From Bacteroidota bacterium (GTDB taxonomy: Bacteria > Bacteroidota > Rhodothermia > Balneolales > Balneolaceae), in NCBI GenBank assembly GCA_009909035.1, contig JAAAOB010000020.1, forward strand, positions 1 through 48,005: 48,005 bases of DNA, in the 5' to 3' direction. Under the pieces are notes generated by a model that had not been told where the DNA came from, ran no database searches, and saw only the letters and a program-made list of their open reading frames with translations. This document shows positions 8,107-16,053 of this stretch, in pieces. A program made the position numbers and the translations under genes. Position 1 is the first letter of the stretch. Each line of letters begins with the position of its first letter.

Positions 8107-8146
8107 AGGGTATCCTGGTGTTATGTCAAAGGCAAATTGGCGTTAA

Positions 8147-8206
8147 GACCTGACAGCATTCCCGGTGTTTTCCGTCCCGAAAGCTTTCGGGATGTCAGCG
8201 TCGGTT
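8147..8206. repeat. CTGACAG element enclosing a perfect 18-bp palindrome
   Basis: CTGACAG (8150-8156) and the pairing TGTCAG (8193-8198) enclose TCCCGAAAGCTTTCGGGA (8175-8192), a perfect palindrome. The start CCTGACAGCATTCCCGG resembles the hairpins at 5998-6024 and 6088-6123. The rest of the 420-bp gap 8107-8526 has AT-rich sequence, presumably the purU promoter, and the aconitase terminator; I see no gene. Confidence 0.7.
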
Positions 8207-8443
8207 GCTTAGAGAAAAAATTAATTAAGAGTGTTTTTCACACAAAATCCAACTCCATCATATCCAGAGGACTCTGACAGGTTCGACCGAGAGTTTACAT
8301 TTGACTTAATATTCGTCTCTGCTTATCTCGTTTGGTGTAAGTTTCTATTATCGGGAAAGATGAGGTGATAGTAAATGGGATTATTTTCGTGCAATAAAAG
8401 ATCGGTAATGTCTCAAAAAAACATTGTGGATCTACATTTCATA

Positions 8444-8481
8444 AAAAAACCCGTCAGGTTTTCAGAAACCTGACGGGTTTA
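8444..8481 (-). terminator. Intrinsic terminator of aconitase gene
   Basis: On the minus strand AAACCCGTCAGGTTT pairs with AAACCTGACGGGTTT around a 4-6-nt loop and runs into TTTTTTTAT. It starts about 45 nt beyond the aconitase stop. Confidence 0.9.
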
Positions 8482-8526
8482 AAGAAAAACAGACCTCCAA
8501 GGTTTTGGGAACCTAGGTCTCTGGCA

Positions 8527-11247
8527 TTAAGCCCGCTGCTTTTTGTCTTCTTCCACGTAATCGCGGAGTACCTTGTGGAGAATGCCGCCGTTGCGGAAAT
8601 AATCGATCTCCACCGGCGTGTCAATACGGTTAACCGTGTCAAACTTCACGACGGTTCCGTCGGCCTTTTTCGCTTCCACCTTCACGGTTTGTTGCGGCTT
8701 CAGATTGTCATCAATATGGATGGTAAACTCTTCCGAGCCGTCCAGTCCCAGGGATTCATGACTTTCGCCCTCGGCAAACTGCAGCGGCAGCACGCCCATG
8801 CCTACCAGGTTGGACCGGTGAATCCGTTCGTATGACGTTGCAATGACCGCCTTCACACCCAGCAGAATGGTGCCTTTCGCGGCCCAGTCGCGTGAGGAGC
8901 CGGTTCCGTACTCTTTGCCGGCCAGCGCTACCAGCGGTGTGCCATCTTCCTTGTAGCGTTCGGCCGCATCAAAGATCGTGGTAATTTCACCCGTTGGATG
9001 GTATTTGGTAAATCCGCCTTCCGTACCCGGTGCAAGCTGATTCTTGAACCGCACGTTGGCAAACGTCCCGCGGGTCATCACCCGGTCGTTTCCGCGGCGT
9101 GATCCGTACGAGTTGAACTCGCGCACTTCCACGCCGTTCTCGATAAGGTATTCGCCTGCGGGGCTGTCCGTTTTGATATTTCCTGCGGGTGAAATATGAT
9201 CGGTGGTAATGGAATCGCCCACTTTCACCAGCGCCTTGGCACCTTTAATCGGCTTGATAGGGTCCGGGTCTTCGCCCATACCCTGGAAGAACGGCGGCTC
9301 CTGGATGTAGGTGGATTCCGGCTTCCATTCATAGAGCTCTCCGCCGCCAACAGAAATCTTATCCCACGTTTCCGATTCGAAAATATCGCTGTACATCTTA
9401 TCAAACAGCTCGGGACGAATCGCTTCGTCAAGAAACTCTTTAATTTCATCGGATGTCGGCCAGATATCTTTCAGATAGACATCGCTTCCGTCTTTATCTT
9501 TTCCAACCGGTTCGTGCTCCAGGTCGATATCCACCGTGCCGGCCAGTGCGTAGGCCACCACCAGCGGCGGGGATGCCAGGTAGTTGGCTTTCACATACGG
9601 GTGGATGCGCCCTTCAAAGTTCCGGTTTCCGGACAGTACGCCGGCTGCAATCAGATCGCCCTCTTTAATAGCGGTTTCAACCGCTTCAGGCAGCGGCCCG
9701 GAATTCCCGATGCAGGTGGTGCATCCATATCCCACCAGGTTAAATCCAAGCTGATCCATATAATCTGTGAGGCCGGCCTCGTTCAGATATTCCGTTACAA
9801 CCCGCGAGCCGGGCGCCAGCGATGTTTTTACATACGGCGGTACCTTCATGCCTTTCTCAATCGCCTTTTTGGCAATAATTCCCGCTCCCAGCATCACGCT
9901 TGGATTGGATGTGTTGGTGCAGCTTGTAATCGCCGCAATCACCACATCGCCGTGTTTCATCTCAACGGTCTGCCCGTTTTTAAATATGCCTTTGTTGGTC
10001 AGTTTTTCCTGCGTCAGGTTGAAGCCCATCGTGGGGTCATCGCTGGTGAGCGAAGATTCAAACGTCCTCTTCATATTTGGCAGCGTAATCCGGTCCTGCG
10101 GACGCTTCGGCCCGGCAAGGGAAGTTTCAACATCACCAAGATCGAGCTCTAATGTTTCAGTAAACTCGGGATCGGGCGTATCGTCGGTTCTGAAGAGTCC
10201 CTGCTCTTTCGTGTAGGCTTCCACAAGGTTTACAAGCTCTTCATCGCGTCCGGTTCGGCGCATGTAGCGCAGCGCTTCACTGTCGATCGGGAAAAAGCCC
10301 ATGGTCGCGCCATATTCAGGCGACATGTTGGCAATGGTCGCGCGATCGGGCAGGCTCATGCTGCTCAGACCCGGGCCGAAAAATTCTACGAATTTGCTTA
10401 CGACCCCATGACGGCGCAGCATCTCGGTGACGGTCAGCGTCAGATCGGTGGCGGTGATGCCTTCCCGGAGTTTCCCGGTCAATTTTACGCCCACAACTTC
10501 AGGCACCAGCATATAGATCGGCTGACCCAGCATCGCGGCTTCCGCTTCGATACCGCCCACACCCCAGCCCAGGATTCCGAGCCCGTTAATCATCGTGGTG
10601 TGGGAGTCGGTACCCACAAGCGTATCCGGATAGGCAACGGTTGTGCCGTCATCCTCTTTTCGCGTAAAGACTCCTTTGGCCAGGTACTCGAGGTTTACCT
10701 GGTGAACAATTCCGCGGCCCGGGGGAACCACACGGAAGTTATCAAATGCTTTCTGGCCCCATTTCAAAAATTCATACCGCTCGTTATTACGCTCCATCTC
10801 GCGCTCCACGTTAAACATGAGTGCGGCATCTTTTCCGAACATGTCGACCTGGACCGAGTGGTCAATCACCAGGTCCACCGGAACCTGCGGATTGATGGAG
10901 GTTGGATTTCCGCCCATCCGCTTCATCGCGGACCGCAGGGCGGCGAGGTCTACCACGGCCGGTACGCCGGTAAAATCTTGCAACACCACACGCGACGGTT
11001 TAAAGGGAATCTCGCCCGTCGGTTTTGCGGCGTTATACTCGGCCAGGATTTTCACATCGTCTTCAGTGACCGTGTAACCGTCATATTCCCGCAACACCGC
11101 CTCAAGCAATACTTTAATCGTAAAAGGCAATTTGCTGATCTTTCCATATCCCAGCTCTTCAAGCTTTTTCAGGCTGTAGGCGTGAACATTACCTTCAGCT
11201 CCGGGAATCGGGATTCGTGTTGTTAGAAGTGGATTCTTATCGGCCAT
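8527..11247 (-). CDS. acnA: Aconitate hydratase
   Basis: 906-residue AcnA/IRP-type aconitase that isomerises citrate to isocitrate via a [4Fe-4S] cluster, one TCA step before the isocitrate dehydrogenase encoded nearby. Cluster ligands are C443 (SCTNTSNP), C509 and C512 ([11 protein letters not shown]), with the same spacing as in E. coli AcnA. The N-terminal three-domain body includes [15 protein letters not shown] and [17 protein letters not shown]. The swivel domain, from about residue 690, has [21 protein letters not shown] and [22 protein letters not shown] Shine-Dalgarno sequence lies 5 nt before the ATG. It has its own terminator. Confidence 0.97.
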   Translation of the reverse strand: MADKNPLLTTRIPIPGAEGNVHAYSLKKLEELGYGKISKLPFTIKVLLEAVLREYDGYTVTEDDVKILAEYNAAKPTGEIPFKPSRVVLQDFTGVPAVVDLAALRSAMKRMGGNPTSINPQVPVDLVIDHSVQVDMFGKDAALMFNVEREMERNNERYEFLKWGQKAFDNFRVVPPGRGIVHQVNLEYLAKGVFTRKEDDGTTVAYPDTLVGTDSHTTMINGLGILGWGVGGIEAEAAMLGQPIYMLVPEVVGVKLTGKLREGITATDLTLTVTEMLRRHGVVSKFVEFFGPGLSSMSLPDRATIANMSPEYGATMGFFPIDSEALRYMRRTGRDEELVNLVEAYTKEQGLFRTDDTPDPEFTETLELDLGDVETSLAGPKRPQDRITLPNMKRTFESSLTSDDPTMGFNLTQEKLTNKGIFKNGQTVEMKHGDVVIAAITSCTNTSNPSVMLGAGIIAKKAIEKGMKVPPYVKTSLAPGSRVVTEYLNEAGLTDYMDQLGFNLVGYGCTTCIGNSGPLPEAVETAIKEGDLIAAGVLSGNRNFEGRIHPYVKANYLASPPLVVAYALAGTVDIDLEHEPVGKDKDGSDVYLKDIWPTSDEIKEFLDEAIRPELFDKMYSDIFESETWDKISVGGGELYEWKPESTYIQEPPFFQGMGEDPDPIKPIKGAKALVKVGDSITTDHISPAGNIKTDSPAGEYLIENGVEVREFNSYGSRRGNDRVMTRGTFANVRFKNQLAPGTEGGFTKYHPTGEITTIFDAAERYKEDGTPLVALAGKEYGTGSSRDWAAKGTILLGVKAVIATSYERIHRSNLVGMGVLPLQFAEGESHESLGLDGSEEFTIHIDDNLKPQQTVKVEAKKADGTVVKFDTVNRIDTPVEIDYFRNGGILHKVLRDYVEEDKKQRA

Positions 11248-11586
11248 GGTATCCTCTTTGTCAATTTTTTTGATTAAAAATACGGATGCTATACAGGCTT
11301 ACTATTTATTATCTGAATATATCGTAATCAGGAATCCAATAGTTCAAAAGAAGTGCACATTTTTATAACAACGTGCGGTTAAGCAAAAGTACAACAACAG
11401 TACAAATTTTTATATTATTGGATTAAAAAAATACGAGAAATTTACGATAATATCTTCGCCAATCTGCCAGACTTGCTGAAGCACCGGAAGCCAGGTTAAA
11501 GCTTTTCTATTTCTGTTGTTGCAATAAAAATTATTTACTCCTATTTTTATCGACTTGTCAATTTTGCAAAACAAAAAGAGAATCTC
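11248..11586. other. Divergent promoter region between acnA and rplM
   Basis: 339 bp without a supported gene. It is AT-rich and must hold both the acnA promoter (minus) and the rplM-rpsI promoter and leader (plus). I see no riboswitch signature, no palindrome of the kinds found elsewhere in the window and no strong terminator. Confidence 0.6.
11518..11549 (+). promoter_or_regulatory. Candidate promoter of rplM-rpsI
   Basis: GTTG (11518-11521), then 20 nt, then TATTTTTA (11542-11549). This approximates the Bacteroidota primary-sigma pattern (TTTG, 19-21 nt, TAnnTTTG). It places a start near 11556, about 30 nt before the GTG codon. The match is imperfect. Confidence 0.25.
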
Positions 11587-12033
11587 GTGAACACGATTAG
11601 TAACAAAACATTTTCGGCAACGCCGTCTGACATCGAAAAGAAATGGGTGCTTGTTGATGCGGAAGATCAACCGCTTGGCCGTTTAAGCAGTACGATTGCT
11701 TCTATCCTGCGTGGAAAGAACAAGCCGGAATTCACACCGCATATGGATGTGGGTGATAACGTAGTAGTCATCAACGCAGAAAAAGTTGCGCTCAGCGGAA
11801 ATAAAATGAATAACAAAGAGTATTTCCGTCACACCGGCTATCCCGGCGGGGAGATCTTTACCAGCGCAAGTGAAATGCTTGAAAAGGATCCCACATCACT
11901 CGTTCGAATCGCGGTGAAAGGCATGCTGCCCAAAAACAAACTCGGCAGCCAGCTGTTAAGAAATATCCGAATTTTTGCCGGTCCGGTTCACACACTGACC
12001 GCTCAAAAACCAGAAAAAATAGAGCTCGACTAA
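11587..12033 (+). CDS. rplM: 50S ribosomal protein L13
   Basis: 148-residue uL13, an early-assembling large-subunit protein. Family segments are WVLVDAEDQPLGRLSSTIASILRGK near 20-45, DNVVVINAEKVALSGNK and the RIAVKGMLPKNKLGSQLLRNIRIFAG block. The start is a GTG after AAAGAGAATCTC; the next in-frame Met is too far in to replace it. The rpsI gene follows 9 nt later, the universal L13-S9 pair. Confidence 0.96.
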   Translation: MNTISNKTFSATPSDIEKKWVLVDAEDQPLGRLSSTIASILRGKNKPEFTPHMDVGDNVVVINAEKVALSGNKMNNKEYFRHTGYPGGEIFTSASEMLEKDPTSLVRIAVKGMLPKNKLGSQLLRNIRIFAGPVHTLTAQKPEKIELD

Positions 12034-12042
12034 ACAATTATC

Positions 12043-12429
12043 ATGGCGAAAGAAAATTATATTGGACGACGAAAGACTTCAACTGCCCGGCTCTACGTAA
12101 AGCCTGGAACGGGTAAATTTATTGTTAATGGCCAGCCTATCGACGACTATTTGAGCACACAGGCTCGAATCAACGTCGCTAAAATGCCTCTCGAAGTTAC
12201 TGAACTCGACGGTCAGTACGACTTTAAAGTAACGGTTCGTGGCGGCGGCGTAACCGGCCAGGCAGGCGCCATTTCCCTGGCACTTGCCCGTGCGCTTGAT
12301 GACCATAACGAAGACGTTCACACCAAGCTTAAAGAAGTTGGGTTGTTAACAAGAGACGACCGCATGGTAGAACGCAAAAAGTATGGCCAGCCAAAAGCAC
12401 GGAAGAAATTCCAGTTCAGTAAACGATAA
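12043..12429 (+). CDS. rpsI: 30S ribosomal protein S9
   Basis: 128-residue uS9. It begins YIGRRKTSTARLYVKPG and ends QFSKR; the terminal Lys-Arg reaches the P-site tRNA anticodon in known ribosomes. The GGGVTGQAGAISLALARAL core is intact. It is co-transcribed with rplM (9-nt gap). No T-run terminator follows; an inverted repeat lies 11 nt past the stop. Confidence 0.97.
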   Translation: MAKENYIGRRKTSTARLYVKPGTGKFIVNGQPIDDYLSTQARINVAKMPLEVTELDGQYDFKVTVRGGGVTGQAGAISLALARALDDHNEDVHTKLKEVGLLTRDDRMVERKKYGQPKARKKFQFSKR

Positions 12430-12440
12430 ACACGGTACAA

Positions 12441-12500
12441 GGTTCAGGGTACAAGTTGTCTTGCACCTTGCTACATGAACCCTGGACCCTGAACCCTGAA
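12441..12500. repeat. Inverted repeat between rpsI and rpsB
   Basis: GGTTCAGGG (12441-12449) pairs with CCCTGAACC (12487-12495). The right arm holds a short direct repeat, GAACCCTGGACCCTGAACCCTGAA, read as three (G/A)ACCCTG words. GTACAAG is also duplicated around the left arm. No T-run follows, so a terminator role is not supported. Confidence 0.6.
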
Positions 12501-12507
12501 AAACACA

Positions 12508-12618
12508 TACGCAGCGACCCTTCGCCGAGTGTTCAGGCTCTGAATCGTTCAATCCGGGATTAGCGCATCGGGGATGACCTGCGTAGAGGACTAACTCAAA
12601 AATAAACAGACTTATATA
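12508..12618 (+). promoter_or_regulatory. Candidate structured leader of rpsB
   Basis: TACGCAG (12508-12514) pairs with CTGCGTA (12579-12585). Inside are GACCC/GGG pairing and a small hairpin TTCAG-GCT-CTGAA (12532-12544). The structure ends 33 nt before the rpsB start. A closed multi-branch leader here would fit autogenous control by S2, known for rpsB-tsf in enterobacteria; homology to that leader is not shown. Confidence 0.4.
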
Positions 12619-13635
12619 ATGCCTAAAGCATCATCCGTACAAGAACTATTGAAATCAGGCGCCCATTTTGGTCACCTGACCCGCCGCTGGAATCCAAAGA
12701 TGAAAGAATTCATCTTTATGCCCAGGAACGGCATTCACATCATTGATCTTAAGAAATCACAAAAATATCTCCAGGAAGCCCTGGATGAAGTAACAAAACT
12801 GGCAAGAGCAGGTAAAACCATTCTCTTTGTGGGGACAAAAAAACAGGCCCAGGAGATTGTAAAAACGGAGGCTATCCGTTGTGGTATGCCCTATATCACC
12901 CACCGATGGCTCGGTGGAATGCTCACCAACTTCAGCACCGTTCGAAAAAGCATCTCCCGCATGGAGGAGATCGAGCAGATGAAAACCGACGGCACCTTTG
13001 ATGAGCTGACGAAAAAAGAAGGTCTGATGCTGGAGCGCGAGCAGGAAAAACTGGAGATGACCCTTGGCGGTATTGCAAATATGACGCGTCTGCCGGGTGC
13101 TATTTTTGTGATTGATACGATTAAAGAGAATATCGCGATGAACGAGGCTGTAAAGCTGAACATCCCGATCGTGGCAATGATTGACACCAACAGCGACCCT
13201 GATATTCCTGATCATATCATCCCGGCAAACGATGACTCCGCGCGGACCATCCAGCTGGTAACCGGACAGGTGGCGGATGCCATCATTGAAGGAAATGCCG
13301 AGCGGGAAGCGCTCAAAGAAGAGGAGCTGATGGAAGAGGCCGCGCAGGAAGCCCGTTCCGAATCAGCCGCTGATGACTCGGCGGATGAAGAGGTGTCGGT
13401 TAAAGAGGCCGCTTCACCCTCTAAACGTCGTAAACGACGTCGGCGAAAAGATGTTCCCGATACCGGATCATCTGACGACACCGGCTCCAAAACAGAAGAT
13501 GCCAAAAAAGATGACGCACCGGCTGCCGAAGCATCTGAAACGGAGAAGAAAACAGAAGCTGAGGATACGGACGCCGATACCGATACCGATGAGAAATCGG
13601 AATCTGCCGATACCGAGAAAAAAGAAACGAAATAA
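12619..13635 (+). CDS. rpsB: 30S ribosomal protein S2 with long C-terminal extension
   Basis: 338-residue uS2. Residues 1-235 are the normal protein: AHFGHLTRRWNPKM, FIFMPRNGIHIIDLKK, LFVGTKKQAQEIV, HRWLGGMLTNF, PGAIFVID and AMIDTNSDPD are family motifs. The remaining 100 or so residues form a low-complexity tail, first Glu/Ala-rich, then a very basic patch SKRRKRRRRK near residues 260-270, then an acidic Asp/Glu/Lys/Thr repeat region. Usual S2 length is 230-260. The tail is in frame, and its codons continue without interruption. Similar tails occur in some FCB-group bacteria, but the length here is notable. tsf follows after 28 nt. Confidence 0.96.
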   Translation: MPKASSVQELLKSGAHFGHLTRRWNPKMKEFIFMPRNGIHIIDLKKSQKYLQEALDEVTKLARAGKTILFVGTKKQAQEIVKTEAIRCGMPYITHRWLGGMLTNFSTVRKSISRMEEIEQMKTDGTFDELTKKEGLMLEREQEKLEMTLGGIANMTRLPGAIFVIDTIKENIAMNEAVKLNIPIVAMIDTNSDPDIPDHIIPANDDSARTIQLVTGQVADAIIEGNAEREALKEEELMEEAAQEARSESAADDSADEEVSVKEAASPSKRRKRRRRKDVPDTGSSDDTGSKTEDAKKDDAPAAEASETEKKTEAEDTDADTDTDEKSESADTEKKETK

Positions 13636-13663
13636 CCGTTAAACGATTTAATTTTCAAAACCG

Positions 13664-14494
13664 ATGAGCATTAGTGCAAAAGATGTAAAATCGCTGCGCG
13701 ATAAAACCGGCGCCGGCATGATGGATTGCAAAAAAGCCCTGAAAGCATCAGATGGCGATATGGATAAGGCGATCGAATTTCTGCGTAAAAAAGGGCAGAA
13801 AGTTTCCGAGAAACGAGCAGACCGGGAAGCCGACCAGGGATTGATCCTCTCAAAAATCAGTGACGACCGCTCCAAAGCGGTACTTCTTGAAATCAACTGC
13901 GAAACAGATTTCGTTGCAAGGAATGACGATTTCCAGGAGCAGGCGAGGGCATTTGTCGATCTTGCGTTTAAAAAAGAGAGTAGCTCACGTGATGAGCTGA
14001 TGAAAGAGTCGATGGGCGATATTACCGTCGAAAAACAGCTTGAAACAATGGTTGGCAAAATCGGCGAAAAGATTGAGGTCAGCAATGTTGTATTCGTGAA
14101 AACGGATGGCGCACTTGTCGACTACATCCATCCCGGCAACCAGCTTGGCGTTCTTGTTGAGTTTGAGGGCGATGTTGACGCGGAACAGATTGGCAAAGAC
14201 ATTGCAATGCAGATCGCCGCAATGAACCCGCTTGCCGTAGTGCGCGACAATGTGGACACATCCATTGTTGAGAAGGAACTCGAAATCGCAAAAGAGCAGC
14301 TGATCAACGAAGGCAAGCCCGAAGAGATCGCTGAAAAGGCGGCCAAGGGCAAGCTGCGGCGATTCTACGAAGAGCGCGTCCTTCTTGAGCAGAAATTTGT
14401 GAAAGATAACAGCATCTCCGTCACAGAATACCTGGAGCAGAATAACGCACCCCTTGTCAGGTCGTTTCATCGACTCCAGCTCGGAGAGTCGTAA
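13664..14494 (+). CDS. tsf: Elongation factor Ts
   Basis: 276-residue EF-Ts, the nucleotide exchange factor of EF-Tu. The N-terminal UBA-like segment (KDVKSLRDKTGAGMMDCKKAL) is followed by the EF-Tu-contact motif INCETDFVARNDDF (about 77-90) and the core subdomains. Length is normal. It is co-transcribed with rpsB and ended by an intrinsic terminator 16 nt after the stop. The start of tuf, encoding its partner EF-Tu, lies at the far right edge. Confidence 0.97.
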   Translation: MSISAKDVKSLRDKTGAGMMDCKKALKASDGDMDKAIEFLRKKGQKVSEKRADREADQGLILSKISDDRSKAVLLEINCETDFVARNDDFQEQARAFVDLAFKKESSSRDELMKESMGDITVEKQLETMVGKIGEKIEVSNVVFVKTDGALVDYIHPGNQLGVLVEFEGDVDAEQIGKDIAMQIAAMNPLAVVRDNVDTSIVEKELEIAKEQLINEGKPEEIAEKAAKGKLRRFYEERVLLEQKFVKDNSISVTEYLEQNNAPLVRSFHRLQLGES

Positions 14495-14509
14495 TTACTG
14501 ATTGCTTTT

Positions 14510-14539
14510 AAGGCTGCCATTTTTGGCGGCCTTTTTTTT
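14510..14539 (+). terminator. Intrinsic terminator of rpsB-tsf
   Basis: Stem AAGGCTGCC/GGCGGCCTT (14510-14518 and 14525-14533, one G-T pair) with a short T-rich loop, followed by a run of T to 14539. Confidence 0.92.
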
Positions 14540-14575
14540 GATCTACCAATTTGAAATCCTTTTAATTCCAAAATC

Positions 14576-15310
14576 GTGGCAAATCAATACAAGCGCATAC
14601 TTCTAAAATTGAGTGGAGAAGCCCTCCTGGGCGAACAGGGGCATGGAATTGATGGCGATATCCTGAGCCTTTATGCAAACGAAATTAAAGCCGTACATGA
14701 AGAGGGAGTGGAAATTTCCATTGTGATCGGGGGCGGGAATATCTTCCGGGGTGTGAAAGGTGCAACTCTTGGAATGGACCGTGTCCAGGGAGATTATATG
14801 GGGATGCTTGCCACCATGATCAACAGCATGGCGCTGCAGGATGCCCTTGAGCGCAAAGGCGTTCATACCCGTCTGATGAGCGCTATCCGGATGGAAGAGA
14901 TTGCCGAACCGTATATCCGTCGCCGGGCCATTCGCCACCAGGAAAAAGGGCGGGTGATCATCTTCGGGGCCGGCACGGGCAACCCATACTTCACGACGGA
15001 CACAGCCGCCGCTCTCCGGGCCATCGAAATTGAATCGGATGTGATTCTGAAAGGGACAAGAGTAGACGGGATTTACGACTCGGACCCCGAAAAAAACAGC
15101 GGGGCCAAGAAGTACGATGTCATTTCGGGAGACAAAGTGCTTGATATGAGGCTGGACGTGATGGATTTAACAGCGTTTACACTCTGCAGGGAAAACAAAA
15201 CGCCGATTATTGTCTTCAACATGAATGTGCCTGAAAATTTTAAAAAAGTAGTTTGTACCGATGAACCGGTGGGTACGACGGTTGTTTGGGATGAACCTGA
15301 TAATTCGTAA
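14576..15310 (+). CDS. pyrH: Uridylate kinase
   Basis: 244-residue bacterial UMP kinase of the amino-acid-kinase fold, phosphorylating UMP to UDP. Visible motifs are [12 protein letters not shown] (8-19), [10 protein letters not shown] (49-58), [21 protein letters not shown] and [13 protein letters not shown]. The start is GTG at 14576, giving a normal N-terminus; no Shine-Dalgarno site is visible. frr follows after 59 bp, the common pyrH-frr order. Confidence 0.96.
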   Translation: MANQYKRILLKLSGEALLGEQGHGIDGDILSLYANEIKAVHEEGVEISIVIGGGNIFRGVKGATLGMDRVQGDYMGMLATMINSMALQDALERKGVHTRLMSAIRMEEIAEPYIRRRAIRHQEKGRVIIFGAGTGNPYFTTDTAAALRAIEIESDVILKGTRVDGIYDSDPEKNSGAKKYDVISGDKVLDMRLDVMDLTAFTLCRENKTPIIVFNMNVPENFKKVVCTDEPVGTTVVWDEPDNS

Positions 15311-15369
15311 GTTTCCTGTTATTACAATCACATAAAGTTATTTGCCCATAAACTTCTAATTACGGCTAT

Positions 15370-15939
15370 ATGATTCCCGAAGATCTTCAACTCATCATCG
15401 ATACCGCAAAAGAGAGCATGGCTGAGGCTGTATCTTTTGCAAAAAAAGAGTTTTCACATATCCGTGCTGGAAAGGCCAGTCCTTCGCTGTTAGACAATAT
15501 CAAGGTGAATTATTTCGGGTCACAAACCCCGCTGAATCAGCTTGCGAACGTCAGTGCACCCGAAGCCCGCCTGCTTACGGTCCAGCCGTATGACAAATCG
15601 ATCCTTGAAGATATTGAAAAAGCCATCATGGCCGGCGGCCTTGGCCTGAACCCCAGTAACGACGGTACGATCATTCGTATACCGCTTCCGATTCTCTCCG
15701 AGGAGCGCCGCAAAGAGCTGGTGAAGCATGCTAAAGAGGTGGCTGAGAATGCGCGAATCAGTATTCGAAATACCCGCAGAGATGCGAATGACGAGATTAA
15801 ACGTACGGTTGATAGCGAGTCCCTTCCCGAAGATTCACGTTTCGAAGCCGAAGATGAAGTCCAGGCTCTGACCGATAAGCATATCGGGACGGTCGACAAA
15901 TTGTTCGAGAAGAAGGAAGAGGAGATCATGACCGTGTAA
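15370..15939 (+). CDS. frr: Ribosome recycling factor
   Basis: 189-residue RRF, which with EF-G splits ribosomes after termination. The three-helix domain is recognisable from FSHIRAGKASPSLLDNIKVNYFG and the closing RRDANDEIKRTV and VDKLFEKKEEEIMTV segments; the small beta domain carries TVQPYDKSILEDIEKAI and IRIPLPILSEERRKELVK. Length is normal. A short AACGCG/CGCGTT inverted repeat after the stop has no T-run. Confidence 0.97.
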   Translation: MIPEDLQLIIDTAKESMAEAVSFAKKEFSHIRAGKASPSLLDNIKVNYFGSQTPLNQLANVSAPEARLLTVQPYDKSILEDIEKAIMAGGLGLNPSNDGTIIRIPLPILSEERRKELVKHAKEVAENARISIRNTRRDANDEIKRTVDSESLPEDSRFEAEDEVQALTDKHIGTVDKLFEKKEEEIMTV

Positions 15940-16053
15940 CGCGGCTCAACGCGTTCCGGCCAGGTCTGCTCGACCCTCCCGCTCTTTTCTTTTTGCGTAC
16001 CGGTTTTTGCAGAAGCCTCACATCACAAATATGGCGTTTTAGACTCTCTCTGA

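Noticed and set aside
9196-10152. Long plus-strand frame inside acnA
   Set aside because: Antisense to a fully conserved aconitase; explained by codon usage of the real gene.
13373-13642. Arg/Pro-rich frame overlapping the rpsB tail
   Set aside because: It is the +1 frame of a low-complexity acidic region; the S2 frame is continuous and has the right start.
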